The notes under the pieces are model-generated. The model was not told the DNA's origin, searched no databases, and was given only the letters and a program-made list of their open reading frames with translations. Of a DNA stretch of 64,000 bases, positions 1 through 11,660 are shown in pieces (position 1 is the stretch's first letter; every line of letters starts with the position of its first letter). Both the position numbers and the translations under genes were made by a program. The stretch comes from Holacanthus passer (taxonomy: Eukaryota; Chordata; Actinopteri; Pomacanthidae): assembly GCA_025331565.1 (NCBI GenBank), contig JAFREQ010000017.1, forward strand, positions 2,914,001-2,978,000. The letters run 5' to 3'.

Positions 1-1
1 T

Positions 2-217
2 CCACTATATCTATATGCTGAACCACTTGTATTCTGGCTTCAAAGGCGGCCTGCCATGTGCACGCAGCTGGGGTCCGTGGAGTCGACGCGTTGTTTCTTA
101 CAGACGAACCTTGAGGCTCTCGCACCTTTCCACATCAGCGTCTGCAGCCGGACACTGGAGGCGGCTGAGGAGTTGAAAGCCCGGCAGCAGAGAGCGGGAG
201 TCCTATGTGGGTGTTAG
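2..217 (+). CDS. Possible terminal coding exon of an unidentified gene (partial)
   Basis: This frame is open from base 2 to a TAG at 215-217. Inside it, a good acceptor (pyrimidine-rich, TTCTTACAG) ends at base 103, so the likely exon is 104-217. It would encode 37 residues, beginning TNLEALAPFHIS and continuing with a helical-looking stretch rich in E, A and K. The exon is GC-rich compared with the flanking DNA, and a canonical AATAAA lies 264 bp after the stop, as expected for a last exon. I do not recognise the protein. The rest of the gene would lie to the left of the window. A chance open frame cannot be excluded, because 37-71 codons is short and no second exon is visible. Confidence 0.3.
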   Translation, partial: PLYLYAEPLVFWLQRRPAMCTQLGSVESTRCFLQTNLEALAPFHISVCSRTLEAAEELKARQQRAGVLCGC

Positions 218-480
218 TTTTGACACTTATTAACGCATTGTCTTCTCTTAGCTTGGATAGAGAGGGAGCCCACGGTCCTCGCAGAGGAGAACGTATATAG
301 ACCTTGGCAGCACATGTGAGGAAAGCCTCAGGGCCTGATGGAGGCTCACCTGACATCCTCACTGCACCAATCAGCTGAGACATGAAGTGCTTAAAGTCAG
401 CTACTGTACTGTGGTGCCTCCCTCACTTCATCGTGAACTGAATGCTTCTTCCTCATAAAACATTTGCAAGATAGATAAAG

Positions 481-486
481 AATAAA
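481..486 (+). promoter_or_regulatory. Candidate poly(A) signal AATAAA
   Basis: A canonical AATAAA lies 264 bp downstream of the stop codon of the possible terminal exon at the left edge. It would end that transcript near base 500. It has meaning only if that exon is real. Confidence 0.3.
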
Positions 487-813
487 TTGAAACCTGCCTC
501 ATTTACAGCCGCCTTTTATTTACTTTTTCTTCTCTACCTTTGCTGGTGCATCACTGCATTTCTTTACCGCCACCTGCAACTAAGTGGAATAGAGTGAAAC
601 CACCGGCACGAATGTGTATTGCATCCTTGTGTGAATGCATGAGAACAAATAACACTAAAAAAAATATTGTTGCAAAGTGATACTGGTGTCAGTCAACTTG
701 CTACTTTCAACACATCATTCCCAGACCTGCTGAAACAGTGACTCTTCTGCAGCTCAGTTCTGTTTCATTAATCTGCTCATGAGTTTGGTCGACTTTGTGT
801 CCCAAGACTTGAC

Positions 814-960
814 TATAAGATAAGATAAGATATTCCTTTATTAGTGCCACAACAGGGACATTTGCAGTGTTACAGCACCAAAGATAGATAGATAAATGTC
901 TGAGGAGCCAAAGCTGCAACGATGCTAACATGAATGTGTAAAACTTGTTTGCTACCTGCA
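814..960 (-). mobile_element. LINE 3'-tail fragment (TAAGATAAGATA-type)
   Basis: It begins with the tandem TAAGATAAGATAAGATA and continues through a degraded form of a CTTTATTAGTCCCACA-type block and then TTTGCAGTGTTACAGCA. The same block occurs near 47,470, where it is better preserved. Tails of this kind are common in teleost genomes as the 3' ends of non-LTR retrotransposons; read on the minus strand the element ends in repeats of TATCTTATC. The family name is not settled. No coding part is retained. Confidence 0.55.
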
Positions 961-2044
961 AAATGGTTCATGCAATATCTGATGTTATTGTATCCTGTGT
1001 GTTGATATAGTCCTCAAGACAAGCTCTTGTGCATTTTTGGTAAATTATAAATAATCTATATTACATTTAGACTCTTTATGTGATTCTGAGAAGGATCAGC
1101 GTTGCATGTTGAGACTGAAAGGAAAAGCAGAGAAAGTTGCTCTTCTAAGTTTGAAGGTAAAAGTGAATTAAATTCCACACAAATGTATTTTTTCATAAAT
1201 CCTATGTTTCTGTGAGGAGGCCTATGAATAAATGTATACTAAAACAACAGCTGCATGTGGCTCACACTGTAATGGGAAAGCACATTACCCCAAAACTTTG
1301 GGACCACACTTGCCTCTTCCCTTTTCCCTATAGGACTTCAGATTGAACCCTCCACATCTTCTCTGCAGCTCCGTCCATTAGTCTGCAGTGGATTGCTTTT
1401 CTCCGTCTCAATCAAAAGTGGAGCTGTTGCTCAGAAAGAGGAGCGAAACAGATGCTTGTGGCACGTCAGCAAATCCCTGCTTAAACAGCGATCACTCGTG
1501 ACAACATCACAGCTTTGTGGTTTTTTTTTTTTTTAAAGTCACTGGCGATAAATGTAGCTTGAAATTGCAATGTTTTTTTTCCCCCAATGGAACAAGTGTT
1601 TGAAAACCGTGCAACCGTGAAAGTAGACGCAGACATATTATCCAGTAATGACTGACAGGCTTCATGATATATTGTTGCGTCCACATTTCAACATTTCAAC
1701 AAAATCTGAGAGCAGAGGGCTTTTTTTTTTTTTTTTACGATGATACAGATTCATCTGCACTAAAATACTATATGGTCTGTTTTGATGTCTAGTGATGATG
1801 ATATCACCTGTGTCAAGGAGTTTACAGTAACCTTTGATTTTCTGATTGTGTGAGATCTCAAAAAAAAAAAAAATCCTGCAGACGTAAATGACATTTGGTT
1901 GAGTGGGCAAGTGTGTTTTGATGTCATCAATTTTTGGTGCAGATCCGGCATTTTCCAAAAATTATTCTCTAACATGTTGAAAGCCATTTAAAACATTTCA
2001 GTATGTTTCCATTCAGAAGAGGAGCTATTGATTAGGAATCAGAT

Positions 2045-2336
2045 ACAGATTTAATGTTAACATGCTGATGTTAATGCTAATGTTCAGTAACTTCTCTCTT
2101 TAACATGCTAACATTTGCATTAAACACGATGTACAGCTGGGGCTGATGGGAATGGCATTAGTTTGCAGGTATTCAATCAAAAAAGTGTTGAACAACTTCA
2201 AGTTTTGATCTGATAGACACACGATCATCCCAGTCAGGAGGATTCATCCTGTGGGGACTATGAATATCTGTGCAACATTTTATGGCAATCAATCCAGCAG
2301 ACATTTCACAAATGTCGACCTCATGGTAGCACTAGA
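2045..2336. repeat. Dispersed teleost repeat ('taacatgctgatgttaatgctaatg' type)
   Basis: It starts with alternating GTTAACATGCTGATGTTAA-like words. It then runs through blocks I recognise as a very common percomorph repeat: a CAGCTGGGGCTGATGGGAAT-type block, a CAGGTATTCAATCA block, a TTCATCCTGTGGGGACTATG-type block, and an ending around AATGTCGACCTCATGGTAGC. The superfamily is uncertain. There is no coding capacity. Confidence 0.55.
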
Positions 2337-4696
2337 TAATATAAGAGATGGAGCCTATCTGGAAATATGCTTTATAAGTGCTTTATATTATTGCTGCTGA
2401 GTCTGAGGAGCACGACACAAAATACAGAAATTGCATTCAGCAGATATGTGTGGTTGAAAGATCCCTTTAACAGCGACAGCTCGTAGAGATGTTACAGTGA
2501 ACCAGTGATCTCCCAACAACTCTTCATGCGTGACACGAAACAAAGGCTCATGTTTCACTCCAGTTTGAAGAACACACACACAATCTCACTGCATCTCTGT
2601 GCTACGAGTGTAAAATGGTCTCATTTTACGATATACTGCCTTTGATGCTCATTTTTTGATTGACTCTCACTTGGTAATTCTATTGATGTTTCGTAGCCTC
2701 TTCTCGCACAGTTCAGTTGACTGAATTTCACAGCACCATAATGAGAAAAGCATCATTTAGATTTATCGACTGAAAATGCTCATGTGATTGCACATCGCCG
2801 TGAAAACCGAGGCACATAATTGGTTTGGTGTAAACACTGAGGTCTAGACACGCGTCCTTCCAGGAGTTCTTTAAACCCCGCGGGACATTCAAGAGCACTG
2901 GAAGAGCATATGCTGCCCACAGCATGTATAATGACCCCCATCAAAGCCATCAATAACCATAATGGTCACCCAGACATTTATGTTACAGTTACTGGGATGA
3001 AGAATGAGGCATTTAAGTCAGAGGGCAACCTCTGTACACACTGATTTTAAAACGGGTCCCGTTCACTTCCCGTGATTCTGTTATCAAACATCAAATGACG
3101 GCCAAAAATAGCTTAAACGATCTTTTGCAAATAACCGCAATTTTGTGAAAATTACAGGAGTAAATTTAAAGATAAATTCCTTCTCAGGCAGATAGTCACA
3201 AAATTGCAGGCTAACGCAGTTAACAACAGCAGCTCCTCGGTTCTGACTCCAGGCTTTCTAACTATGCTCCAAACCAACATGATTGGAAAGATTTCAGTCA
3301 TTCTTTAGCAGAGAAAACCAGAAAAGATTATTTTTTAATCATGCAATACTAAAACAGCCGAAAGCGTATCCCAGCTTGACTTTCACTTCCTCAGCCGAAT
3401 CAAACTTTTATTTCTACATTGACCATCTTTGATTATATATGTATGCACATAAATGCAGTAGAGTTTTGCGTTTTCATTTTTTCAAGATTTCTGAATATTC
3501 AGTTTGCTGCTTTGAACATAAATTTTCATTCCCCCAAACATTTATTTTATGTTACACCCTTAAATTGCGAAACAACTCATCGCAGATTCATCACACTCAT
3601 TTAAAAATTAACATGTATCTAATTTGTTCACTCAGTTATTATTTGTCACTGTCTGTTCATTAATTTTCTCAAGCCAGTTTAACGTCCTCATATCACGGAT
3701 GCATTTATCTCTTTTCTGCCTGTGAGATAATTAATGTGAATAACAGAGTACGCAGCGATACATGAATATTGATCAACTTAAGAAACCGAAGTGTACGTTC
3801 TCATCGATTATTCTTCAAGAACTCACGCTGAATAAAACATGGCGATAAAAATATGATGTATGGGTGAAAAAGGTTTGTGAATCTCAAACTGCAAGTCATT
3901 TTTTCAACATCAAACACTTTAAGTCTGAGCTGATTCATTAATATCGGCTGTTTTATCTTTGCACAATCAAACGGTGCTTTTTTGTTCATTATCTTTAGGA
4001 AACAACTCAACATCAAACTCATTTTTATAATTGCTGAACATACGGCAATTAATGGAAATGTGGAAATCAGATGACCACAGTCAGCCACCAAACACTGTAT
4101 AACTTCTCACTCAGAGGTAAAAACATTATTTTCTGCACAGTGGGACATAAACATAATGAGTGTTGTTAATAAAAATGTCAAACATGGAAGAAAAGCTCTG
4201 GCTGTAAACATCACCTCTGTGCTGCTTCTCATTTATTTCTTCTTGCTTGTGACTTTTCTGTCAAATATACGTGTTTCTTAAAAGAAAATCATTTTCAGCA
4301 TTTTTTTTTTTCCCCCATTTTTCTTCTCCTCAAAACTCTTTTGTTTGGGACTGAGCCTGTTAAGGTTTCTAAGAAATGCCACATTCAGCAGCCGTGTCCC
4401 TGTAATTCACCATGAAATAATGTTTGTGCCTGTAAAATTCTTGCTGTTTAAAGAAACTTCTGCTGCTCTGAACACTGTTTCAGCCTTCAGGTTTTAGGGT
4501 GAGAGCTTCCACGTGACGTCAGGCTCAGCTCAGTCCAATCTGCAGGTTAAATGTTTCCACCTGCTGCCCAAGGTGTTCACAGTCAGTCTCTGATTGGATG
4601 AGCAGAGATTAAAACTCTCCTGAGTTGCAGCAAACAGCGTCACACCTCTGAACTGAAGTGATGTTTAATGAGAAACGTCATGTACATGATGCATCT

Positions 4697-5254
4697 CTCA
4701 GCTTCTGAACAGATATAAAAAAAAAAAACACACCTCTTGTCGGATGCTTTCATTTAGATTTAGAATTTCTGTGCCCAAGCATGTGATTTCCAGGGAGGTT
4801 ACCACACGCCTGACAATGGAGCTTCCAACAATGAGGGCTGTCATTTCTTTCCCCCACCGCAGAGGCTTCAGCAGGTACGAGCCTGTCAGATTTGGACCAC
4901 GGCGCCTCAGCGGTGGGAGCTGGAAACCTGATACTGGGCACACGGTGTAAACACATGTCGAGCTCGCGTGCGTTCTCTTTTACCTTTTGTTGCGGGATGT
5001 CTCCGAGCTGGGACAGTTGTTCATATATTAGCTGAGATAGGACGTGTCTCAAATACTACAAACCCGTCGGTGGAGCGTTGCCATCGGCTCTTCGGAGCAG
5101 AGTGACCGCAGCAGCTCTGCGTGGACAGATACGAGCTCCTGTTAGATACAAGACTACCTGAGGTCTCTGCTGCATCTCCTGATGTTCCAACTGTGGACAA
5201 TACAGCATCAGAGCATTTGTCTTTTGAAGGTCTCTGAAATGTTTTTAGAGTCAT
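4697..5254 (-). mobile_element. Degraded LINE ORF1-like fragment with SGNH/GDSL-type block
   Basis: On the minus strand a short peptide ALIVGSSIVRRV is visible (around 4820-4850). It resembles block I of the SGNH/GDSL hydrolase domain found in ORF1 of some teleost non-LTR retrotransposons. It is preceded by a proline- and serine-rich stretch spread over two shifted frames, as expected for a decayed copy. An A run follows nearby at 4719-4729. The block is short and the frames are broken, so a chance match remains possible. No reverse transcriptase is attached. Confidence 0.35.
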
Positions 5255-7639
5255 TTATCTTCAGTTGGATGCCTGATCAGGTGGAAGTGTTATGGTTTCT
5301 CATGCTGATCTATCAGAGACATTCTCCCAAGTCAAAAAAAAGTTAAAATGGCAAACACATAAATCACAGGCATGTTCCAAATTGAGAATCTGCTCCATAA
5401 CGTTCATGCCCTGATATCAATTAAGAGTTAAGAATATTATCTCCAAAGCTAAATTAGAAGATATCACACAAAGTGAGAATAATCTGTATTTTAGGAATTA
5501 ACACTATTTCACCATCAGATATTTTTATTTTTTTCAAAGAGTAGAGTCTCGGTGTCCTTTTCCTTTGTGCTACACAATTGTTTCTATCAATGCCACACTC
5601 AGAAATCAAGTGATTTTGATATCCATCCCAGCATTTTGACATATTTCCAACCTGGATGCACAATGAATTACAAACACAGTTAAAATAATGAACATACAGT
5701 ACAGTAGCCTTTACACAAAGAATGTGTAGTAAGTATTCTGCTTAAAGCTGCACTGTGTGTGTTTTTCAGTTACATGTTTTATACATTATATCTTAAGAAA
5801 AGTTTGTGTTCACGTTACCTGGTCGGACATTTTTACTGCATAATCATGAAAACTTGACTCTTTGTGTTGTTTGAAAGAATCAACACTGAAGGTGCACGTG
5901 GGGACGTACATGGCGACGGGACACACTTCCTACCTCTAACCGTGTGTGACGGCTTCCTCTCTGAGCCGCCGTGGCTCACACTCGTCTGGCGTTCACACTG
6001 CTGCTGCCAGACCCATCTTTCTACATGCGTTCATCTTTATAGCCATCAATATTCAATTTATTTCATTATGACTTTCATTTATATTTAATTTACACAGAAA
6101 AAAGACAGAATACAGGAAGTGTATTTTACGGACACAGACACTGAAGCTGCATTGAAAGGCGAATATGATCAACAGACTACTTTCACTCTGTGTGTTTGCT
6201 GAGACAACACATGGAAAAAATTAAAGTCAAATCTCTCAAAAGGAAAAAGGAAGAGGTTCCAACACACACAGTAAGGAGAGAGTTGAGCAAAAATATATAC
6301 CGTGAGAATGATGGGTTGATAGTCTTATCGACATCCTCAGGAACGTCACACCTTTCACTGCAGTTTCAGTGTCTATATCTGTGGAGTACAATACATCACA
6401 GGCATGAAACAAAATACTCAATACTTCCTGTTTCCAGAGTTCTATAAATGAAATTCGTAATGACATGAAATGAAACATTCTGTTGTTTATGACCGTTATC
6501 GGAGAGCGTCAGCAGGAAGTTGGGTCTGGCCGTAGCGGCGACTGTCTGTTATGTGAGAGCTGCAGTTGAGCGAGGCGGCCGTCACGCACAGGCAGAGGGA
6601 GGCAGCGAGTCCCAGGCGTCAGGTCTGTGCCAGCGTTTGGCCGTGGAGCAGCAGCGTGGACGAGCAGAGAGGTGGAGAGAGAGGTGTAGTGCACTTCCCT
6701 TTAATTGTGGTTTCATGCCTAAAGCCTCGGTGGCGGTAGCTGTTCGGGGGCTGATGAGGACGCCGGTGGGGTTTTCTGTCTGCAGCCACTCCTGAGCGGC
6801 GTGTGGAGCCTGTGGCGAAGAACTGACTGTGACCTGCACTGGTTCCAACATCCAGCAGATGAGAGTCATAAACCTGGATTTCCCTCATCCTTCAGAGGTT
6901 AAGGAGACAGATTTTCTTCTTACGTCCACTTTTCCGTTCTGATGCGATTGTTCCTCTCGCTATAAATAAACTTTACTTTTGAGACCTTAAACTGACTCGA
7001 CGTGTCTTTGTATTTGGGACACCAGGGATGAAAAGCATCTGGAGAATCTTTTGTTCCTTATGTTTGAGGTCTGAAGCTTAGATGACACAGTGGCTGTTCT
7101 TGGAATGATCCCACAAGACGCCGGCACGAGCTGAACTGTAAACACGGCCGAGCTGCAGCGAGTAAAGCTTTCTGGCCACCTGGCTGGATGTGGAATGAGT
7201 GAAAGAGCAAACACAGAGCAACCAAAGACGATCTGCAGATGACTGAATTAGCTAATAAAAAGCTGCCATTGTGATTAGTGGCTTTGGCTGGAATCCATGA
7301 CTTTCTTTAAAGAGGAGGTTCGATCGTGTTGGACGACTTTTCAGCTTCAGTTTAATAAAACAGCATTAGTGCTAAATAGTTGTAGGAACAGTTGCGAGTG
7401 GCAGCCATCTTTCAGACTGTCTTCACACCTTTTCTGTTTTCACCGAAGTCCACATAGTTGCATCTAATATTCCCAAGTTCTCAGTTTTCAGTCTGTATTT
7501 CTTGGAGCCACCTTTTTCCTCAGTCTGTCTGAATGGAGCGATTCTGCTAAGTGAGATCATGGCGGCTTTGTTTTCAGGGGCTGAGTTGCCATTGTCAAAT
7601 CTCACAGATGATGATGGCACTAATGTCCATAATAATCCT

Positions 7640-7735
7640 CTCTGTTGGGGCTGGAAAACTGCTTGGAAGTTAATAAGGCTCATCCTGTTTACCAGCACTA
7701 ATGTTACCTCTGCAAAGCATAAATCTTGTATCAAG
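7640..7735 (+). repeat. Dispersed repeat copy A (partner at 11.57-11.66 kb, inverted)
   Basis: The core GTTAATAAGGCTCATCCTGT, followed by TTACCAGCACTAA, is repeated with one mismatch on the opposite strand at about 11,595-11,630. Similarity extends on both sides: CTGGAAAA and CTTGGA upstream, CATAAATCTT downstream. The pair therefore comes from one repeat family and not from a chance shared word. The family is not identified. Confidence 0.6.
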
Positions 7736-8561
7736 TCAGGGATTTGTTGGTATGAGTCAGATCAGGTAAACTAGCAAAAAGTTTTAATTTATAAAGACTA
7801 ATGATCCAACAAAATTCATGCTTTCATTAGTCAGTCGGTGCAGGGAAATGTCGGAGGCTCAGGTAGAAGCTGCAGGTCATTTAATTCTTCACCACCGGAT
7901 GTTTTCTGCCCATGTCCTCTCTAATGAACCCTGGTACATGCATTTTGTAATATAAAGCTATTTATGATTATAATCGCTATGTTTAGCAGTGGAGAGTGAG
8001 TTTATGTTATGATGCTGATGTTTGTCCTCAGCTTGGTTCTGCAAGTTCTGCATCCATATTATTATTATTATCAATTTCCCCTTTGAAAATAATCAGCTGA
8101 TTTCTAGTATCTTATCTTTATAGTAAAATTAAGAGGCAAAGTATTTTTTTTCTCTGTTATGGAAATATCTTTTTCATTTTTGCGAACACAGACAAACTGG
8201 GCCCAGATGCTGTTTCACATCAGATGGCATTTAACTTCAGGCTCCTTGTTGTTCACACATATTGTATACGAGATGTGAGCTAGCCTTTGATAGCCTCGCC
8301 AAACTTGAAAAAGCTCCCTGGCATCAGTAAAGTGAGGAATGGAAATGTCTTGAATCGCAGTATCTATTTTTAGTTGTGAGGCTTTGGATCAGGCTCTTGA
8401 TGTTCAGTGGAACATGAATGATCTCTTTCCAGAAGACAGTTTAACCTCATTTGGCATTTAGCCTGAAAGACACACAGTTAGTAGAATGAAACTGAAGCTT
8501 TGGGCGTGTGAGGATGTTTATGCCTCTTTTTTCTGTGTGCGTGTATCTGGAAGCCTCTGTT

Positions 8562-8590
8562 AGTGTGCGTGTGTGTGTGTGCATGTATGT
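8562..8590 (+). repeat. Imperfect (TG)n microsatellite
   Basis: A TG-rich tract interrupted by C and A: TGTGCGTGTGTGTGTGTG, then GCATGTATGTGCG. A second weak TG-rich tract lies near 9,035-9,060. Confidence 0.85.
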
Positions 8591-10359
8591 GCGTCTGCAT
8601 ACATTCTAGCCTTGGGTCAGGTTTGGCTGTGAGCCAGTAACATCTGCAGGGGTCTTGTGAGAGTGCTGCATGAAGGAGCAGCTGAAGATACCTGATCAGG
8701 GTGATGGATGCCTGTGAGCCTCGTGCGCACACCGACATGCACACCTGCCGCCTGTGCCCCACTTATTGAATCCATGAATCAATTTAATGAGCGAAGGACG
8801 GGGTCAGGACTTCAATAAACACCCCACCAAGCTTTCAAATTTAATGTCTGCCCAATGAATGATACTGTATGTTCAACAAACGGCCGCTGCAAACACTGGA
8901 AATGGGTTTGGAAGCAATCGCCAATGTACAATACATGATGTCAGCTGGACAAGTTCAACAGCTTGTGCATAAACATTTCCAACAATCAAATGGGTTCAGA
9001 CTAAGAGCAAAGCACAATTTGGTTGTGTGCCTGCATGTGTGTGTGTGTGAGTGTGTGTTGTGGTGAAAGAGTGAGACTTGAGAAAGAGAAGCAGACATCT
9101 TCCATTGGTAATCAATACTGCAGTAGTGACCTGAGCGTTTGCTCTGTGATTCATCCCATTACAGGGTTGGCTGTCTGACAGAGACAACTCCATGATTTCC
9201 CTCTGGATTTAGCCGTGGCAAATCCAGCCGTTTTACGTGGCCACTTTTCGTCTACATAGTGATTCCTAATGCCGTCATCCCGCATCCTGCAGCAAATCCT
9301 CCAAAACCTTGTCTGAAAGTCATTCTGGTGCTTTGTTGTAGAAATCAGCTTGATACGCTGGAGAATCGCTGCACCTCTTTAGCCACTTATGTTTGCATGA
9401 AATAACCCACACTTCATCTTTCAGCACCATTTCAGGGTAAAACAATCACCGTCAACCTCTTGATCTTCGCATGCTGTGATTATAAACTTACTTTCCCCTT
9501 CGCTGATTCAACCGCGAGCGCGCCTCCAGTCACGAGGTCGTCCGGAGCGCAGAGGACGCGGCAGGAAGGACGAACGGTTGCTATTTAGATATCTGTGGCA
9601 GCAGCATCCCAGTAGTGAATACATTTTTCTTCATCCACTGGGGACGCAGGGGCTAATGGAGCATGAGAGTGGCAGTTCCCCCGGAGTTGTGTAGCTGAGT
9701 CACGCCCCCGTTTGGAGAGGAGCCGCAGGCAGCAGTTGTGTGAGACCCAGACCAAGAGGGCATGCTGTGAGAGTCTGGGCCAATTCAGGGGTAAACATCA
9801 GTGGTAGTAATTGGAGAACAACACAGCAGGGAATTTCATACATTCCTGATCCGTGCGGCTGTGTCGAGAATATCCTGACTGCAGACTTTCTGAGTTGAAA
9901 AGGAGAGATTGTCCGTAAGAGCATTTCAGTTCCTCTGCAGAATTTGCTGAACTCACCATGAGACATAGTCTGCATGTATTTTATAGGACAAGGCCTAATT
10001 GATTAAATAAGCACAAAACTCAGCAGCTCAGAAGAATCTCTTTGGATCACGATGCTGATTCAGTTTGTCTGTGTGTGTTCAGACGTCCTGTAGATTGCTG
10101 CTAAGACACCAAGCTGTTGCTGTCCATCACTTTTTCTAATTTAGTGGAGCTCCAGTGGAGCTATTAGTCCTGTATTTGTAATTAGATCGGATCAATACCA
10201 TTAGTCATCCATTACAGGTGTTTAAGGAAGTCCTTTTCAATCCATCCGTCTGTCCTCGCCCTCTTCTTGTTGCATTAGTTCTGTGTGTTTGGGCTGTAAA
10301 GACATCATAGGAAAATACAGGCACCTTTAAAATATAACACAATACAATAAGATACTATG

Positions 10360-10847
10360 GTGGCCCTGAGAGCTCAATACACTGCAGCTTAAGAAAGCAC
10401 ATGCAAACAGGCAAAACACGAGTAAGTTTACTGTGCAGGTTCTTCAATTTGGCATCACATGTACATCATTTAGAAAATACAGCTAACAAGAGAGTCACAC
10501 GCACATCAACAGACACTGTTTCCAGGGGACAGTAAAAAGTGATGCACACGGCTGAGACACGCTTGTTGTTGCCAAGTTTTTCTGGCGAGGTATCAAGCAT
10601 GTCCCAGCCGTGTCTGGGCTTGTTCATCGCTTTTTACTGTCACCTGGAAACACTTTCCATTGTCGTCTCTGCTGCTCGCTGTCTTTCTCTATTTGGTTGA
10701 GTTTAGTTTGTTTGCAGCATTTTTTTTTTTTTTTTTTAAATGCTGCTCATGTCTAGTCAAAATTGTGAGGTTATTTTCTTAATTTGTTTGTGTTTTGTCT
10801 ATTTGCATGTTGTCTTAAGTTGCTGTGCATCGAGCTCTCGGGGTCAC
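10360..10847. mobile_element. Foldback (inverted-repeat) element, about 490 bp
   Basis: The outer arms 10,360-10,421 and 10,786-10,847 are reverse complements with scattered mismatches. The left arm reads GTGGCCCTGAGAGCTCAAT and then CTTAAGAAAGCACATGCAAA; the reverse complement of the right arm reads GTGACCCCGAGAGCTCGAT and then CTTAAGACAACATGCAAA. A second, inner pair of about 31 nt (10,517-10,547 and 10,621-10,652) shares GACAGTAAAAAG in inverted orientation. The whole could fold into one long hairpin. There is no transposase, so this is a non-autonomous MITE/foldback element. I saw no clear target-site duplication. Confidence 0.7.
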
Positions 10848-11141
10848 TTTAAGACAGTGAATAGGACATTTGTGAAAATCATAATGTTCAGTCTTTGTTG
10901 AGGCGCTTTCACAGAGATGTGCCTTCTTTATGGTAATTTCCAGCCATAGTTTGAGCCATTATCGTCTTTTTCGTGTGATGTGTTGGAGCTGCTGTGGAGT
11001 TGGAGGTGGGAGCCACACTAACACAGAAACCTGACGGTGCAATGCATGTGCACTGCAGGGACCGACACGGAAAAGCTGCAAACTCCACACATGTATCATG
11101 TGTGCTTCCAGTATGATAACATCAAAACATGCACATGTGAG

Positions 11142-11171
11142 CACACACACACGCACACACACACACACACA
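11142..11171 (+). repeat. (CA)n microsatellite
   Basis: About 30 bp of CA dinucleotides with one CG interruption. Confidence 0.9.
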
Positions 11172-11564
11172 TCTCTGAGGGGCATTGCTAAACTTGTTGG
11201 GAAAGTAAAGGGGTTAGCGGTGGGAGTGACATCCTGTGGTTCCGCTGAGGTCTCTTATCAGTGTCTGCTCCTTATCACTCAGCCGCACAACAGCAGAAAC
11301 ACACAGAGACTATTTTAGCTGCACCACATGACAAGAAATTATCTTTATCAATGTCTGTTGCATGACATTCTGCTGTGCTTCTTTTTTTTTTTTCTGTGGG
11401 TCCCAGATAAAATTATGCATTACAGATGAGCAGCAGAAACTGAGAGAAAGGAAGTGGAAAACGATTTGTGTACAGATACTTTTACTGACAGCGCCAAAGT
11501 TCAGGAGACGTTTGACCGAGTAACAGCGTCACCATCAGCGTATTTTTATATCTTTCTCATTCTC

Positions 11565-11660
11565 TAAGATTTATGTTATGCCATGGAAACATTTCTTAGT
11601 GCTGGTAAACAGGATGAGCCGTATTAACAGTATGTCATCCAAGTTATTTTCCAGAGAAGG
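11565..11660 (-). repeat. Dispersed repeat copy B (partner at 7.64-7.74 kb)
   Basis: On the minus strand it contains GTTAATACGGCTCATCCTGT followed by TTACCAGCACTAA, differing by one base from the copy at 7.6 kb. The flanking similarity (CTGGAAAATAACTTGGA upstream, CATAAATCTT downstream) has small indels. The two copies lie about 3.9 kb apart in opposite orientation. Confidence 0.6.

Larger units (their letters stand above)
487..4696. other. Non-coding interval with repeat fragments
   Basis: I see no exon with supporting splice sites here. The interval is AT-rich, with homopolymer runs (T runs near 1520 and 1722, A run near 1860), a LINE 3' tail near 0.8-0.96 kb and a dispersed repeat at 2.05-2.34 kb. 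The short open frames on the minus strand have no domain character. Confidence 0.6.
5255..10359. other. Non-coding interval, no supported gene
   Basis: No exon with convincing splice signals was seen. A GC-rich patch lies at about 6,510-6,880, with overlapping open frames on both strands but no recognisable domain. A (TG)n tract and one copy of a dispersed repeat (7.64-7.74 kb) are the only structured elements I can support. Confidence 0.55.

Noticed and set aside
6510..6880. A GC-rich island with overlapping open frames on both strands
   Set aside because: No frame shows domain character or paired splice sites, and no promoter element is evident.
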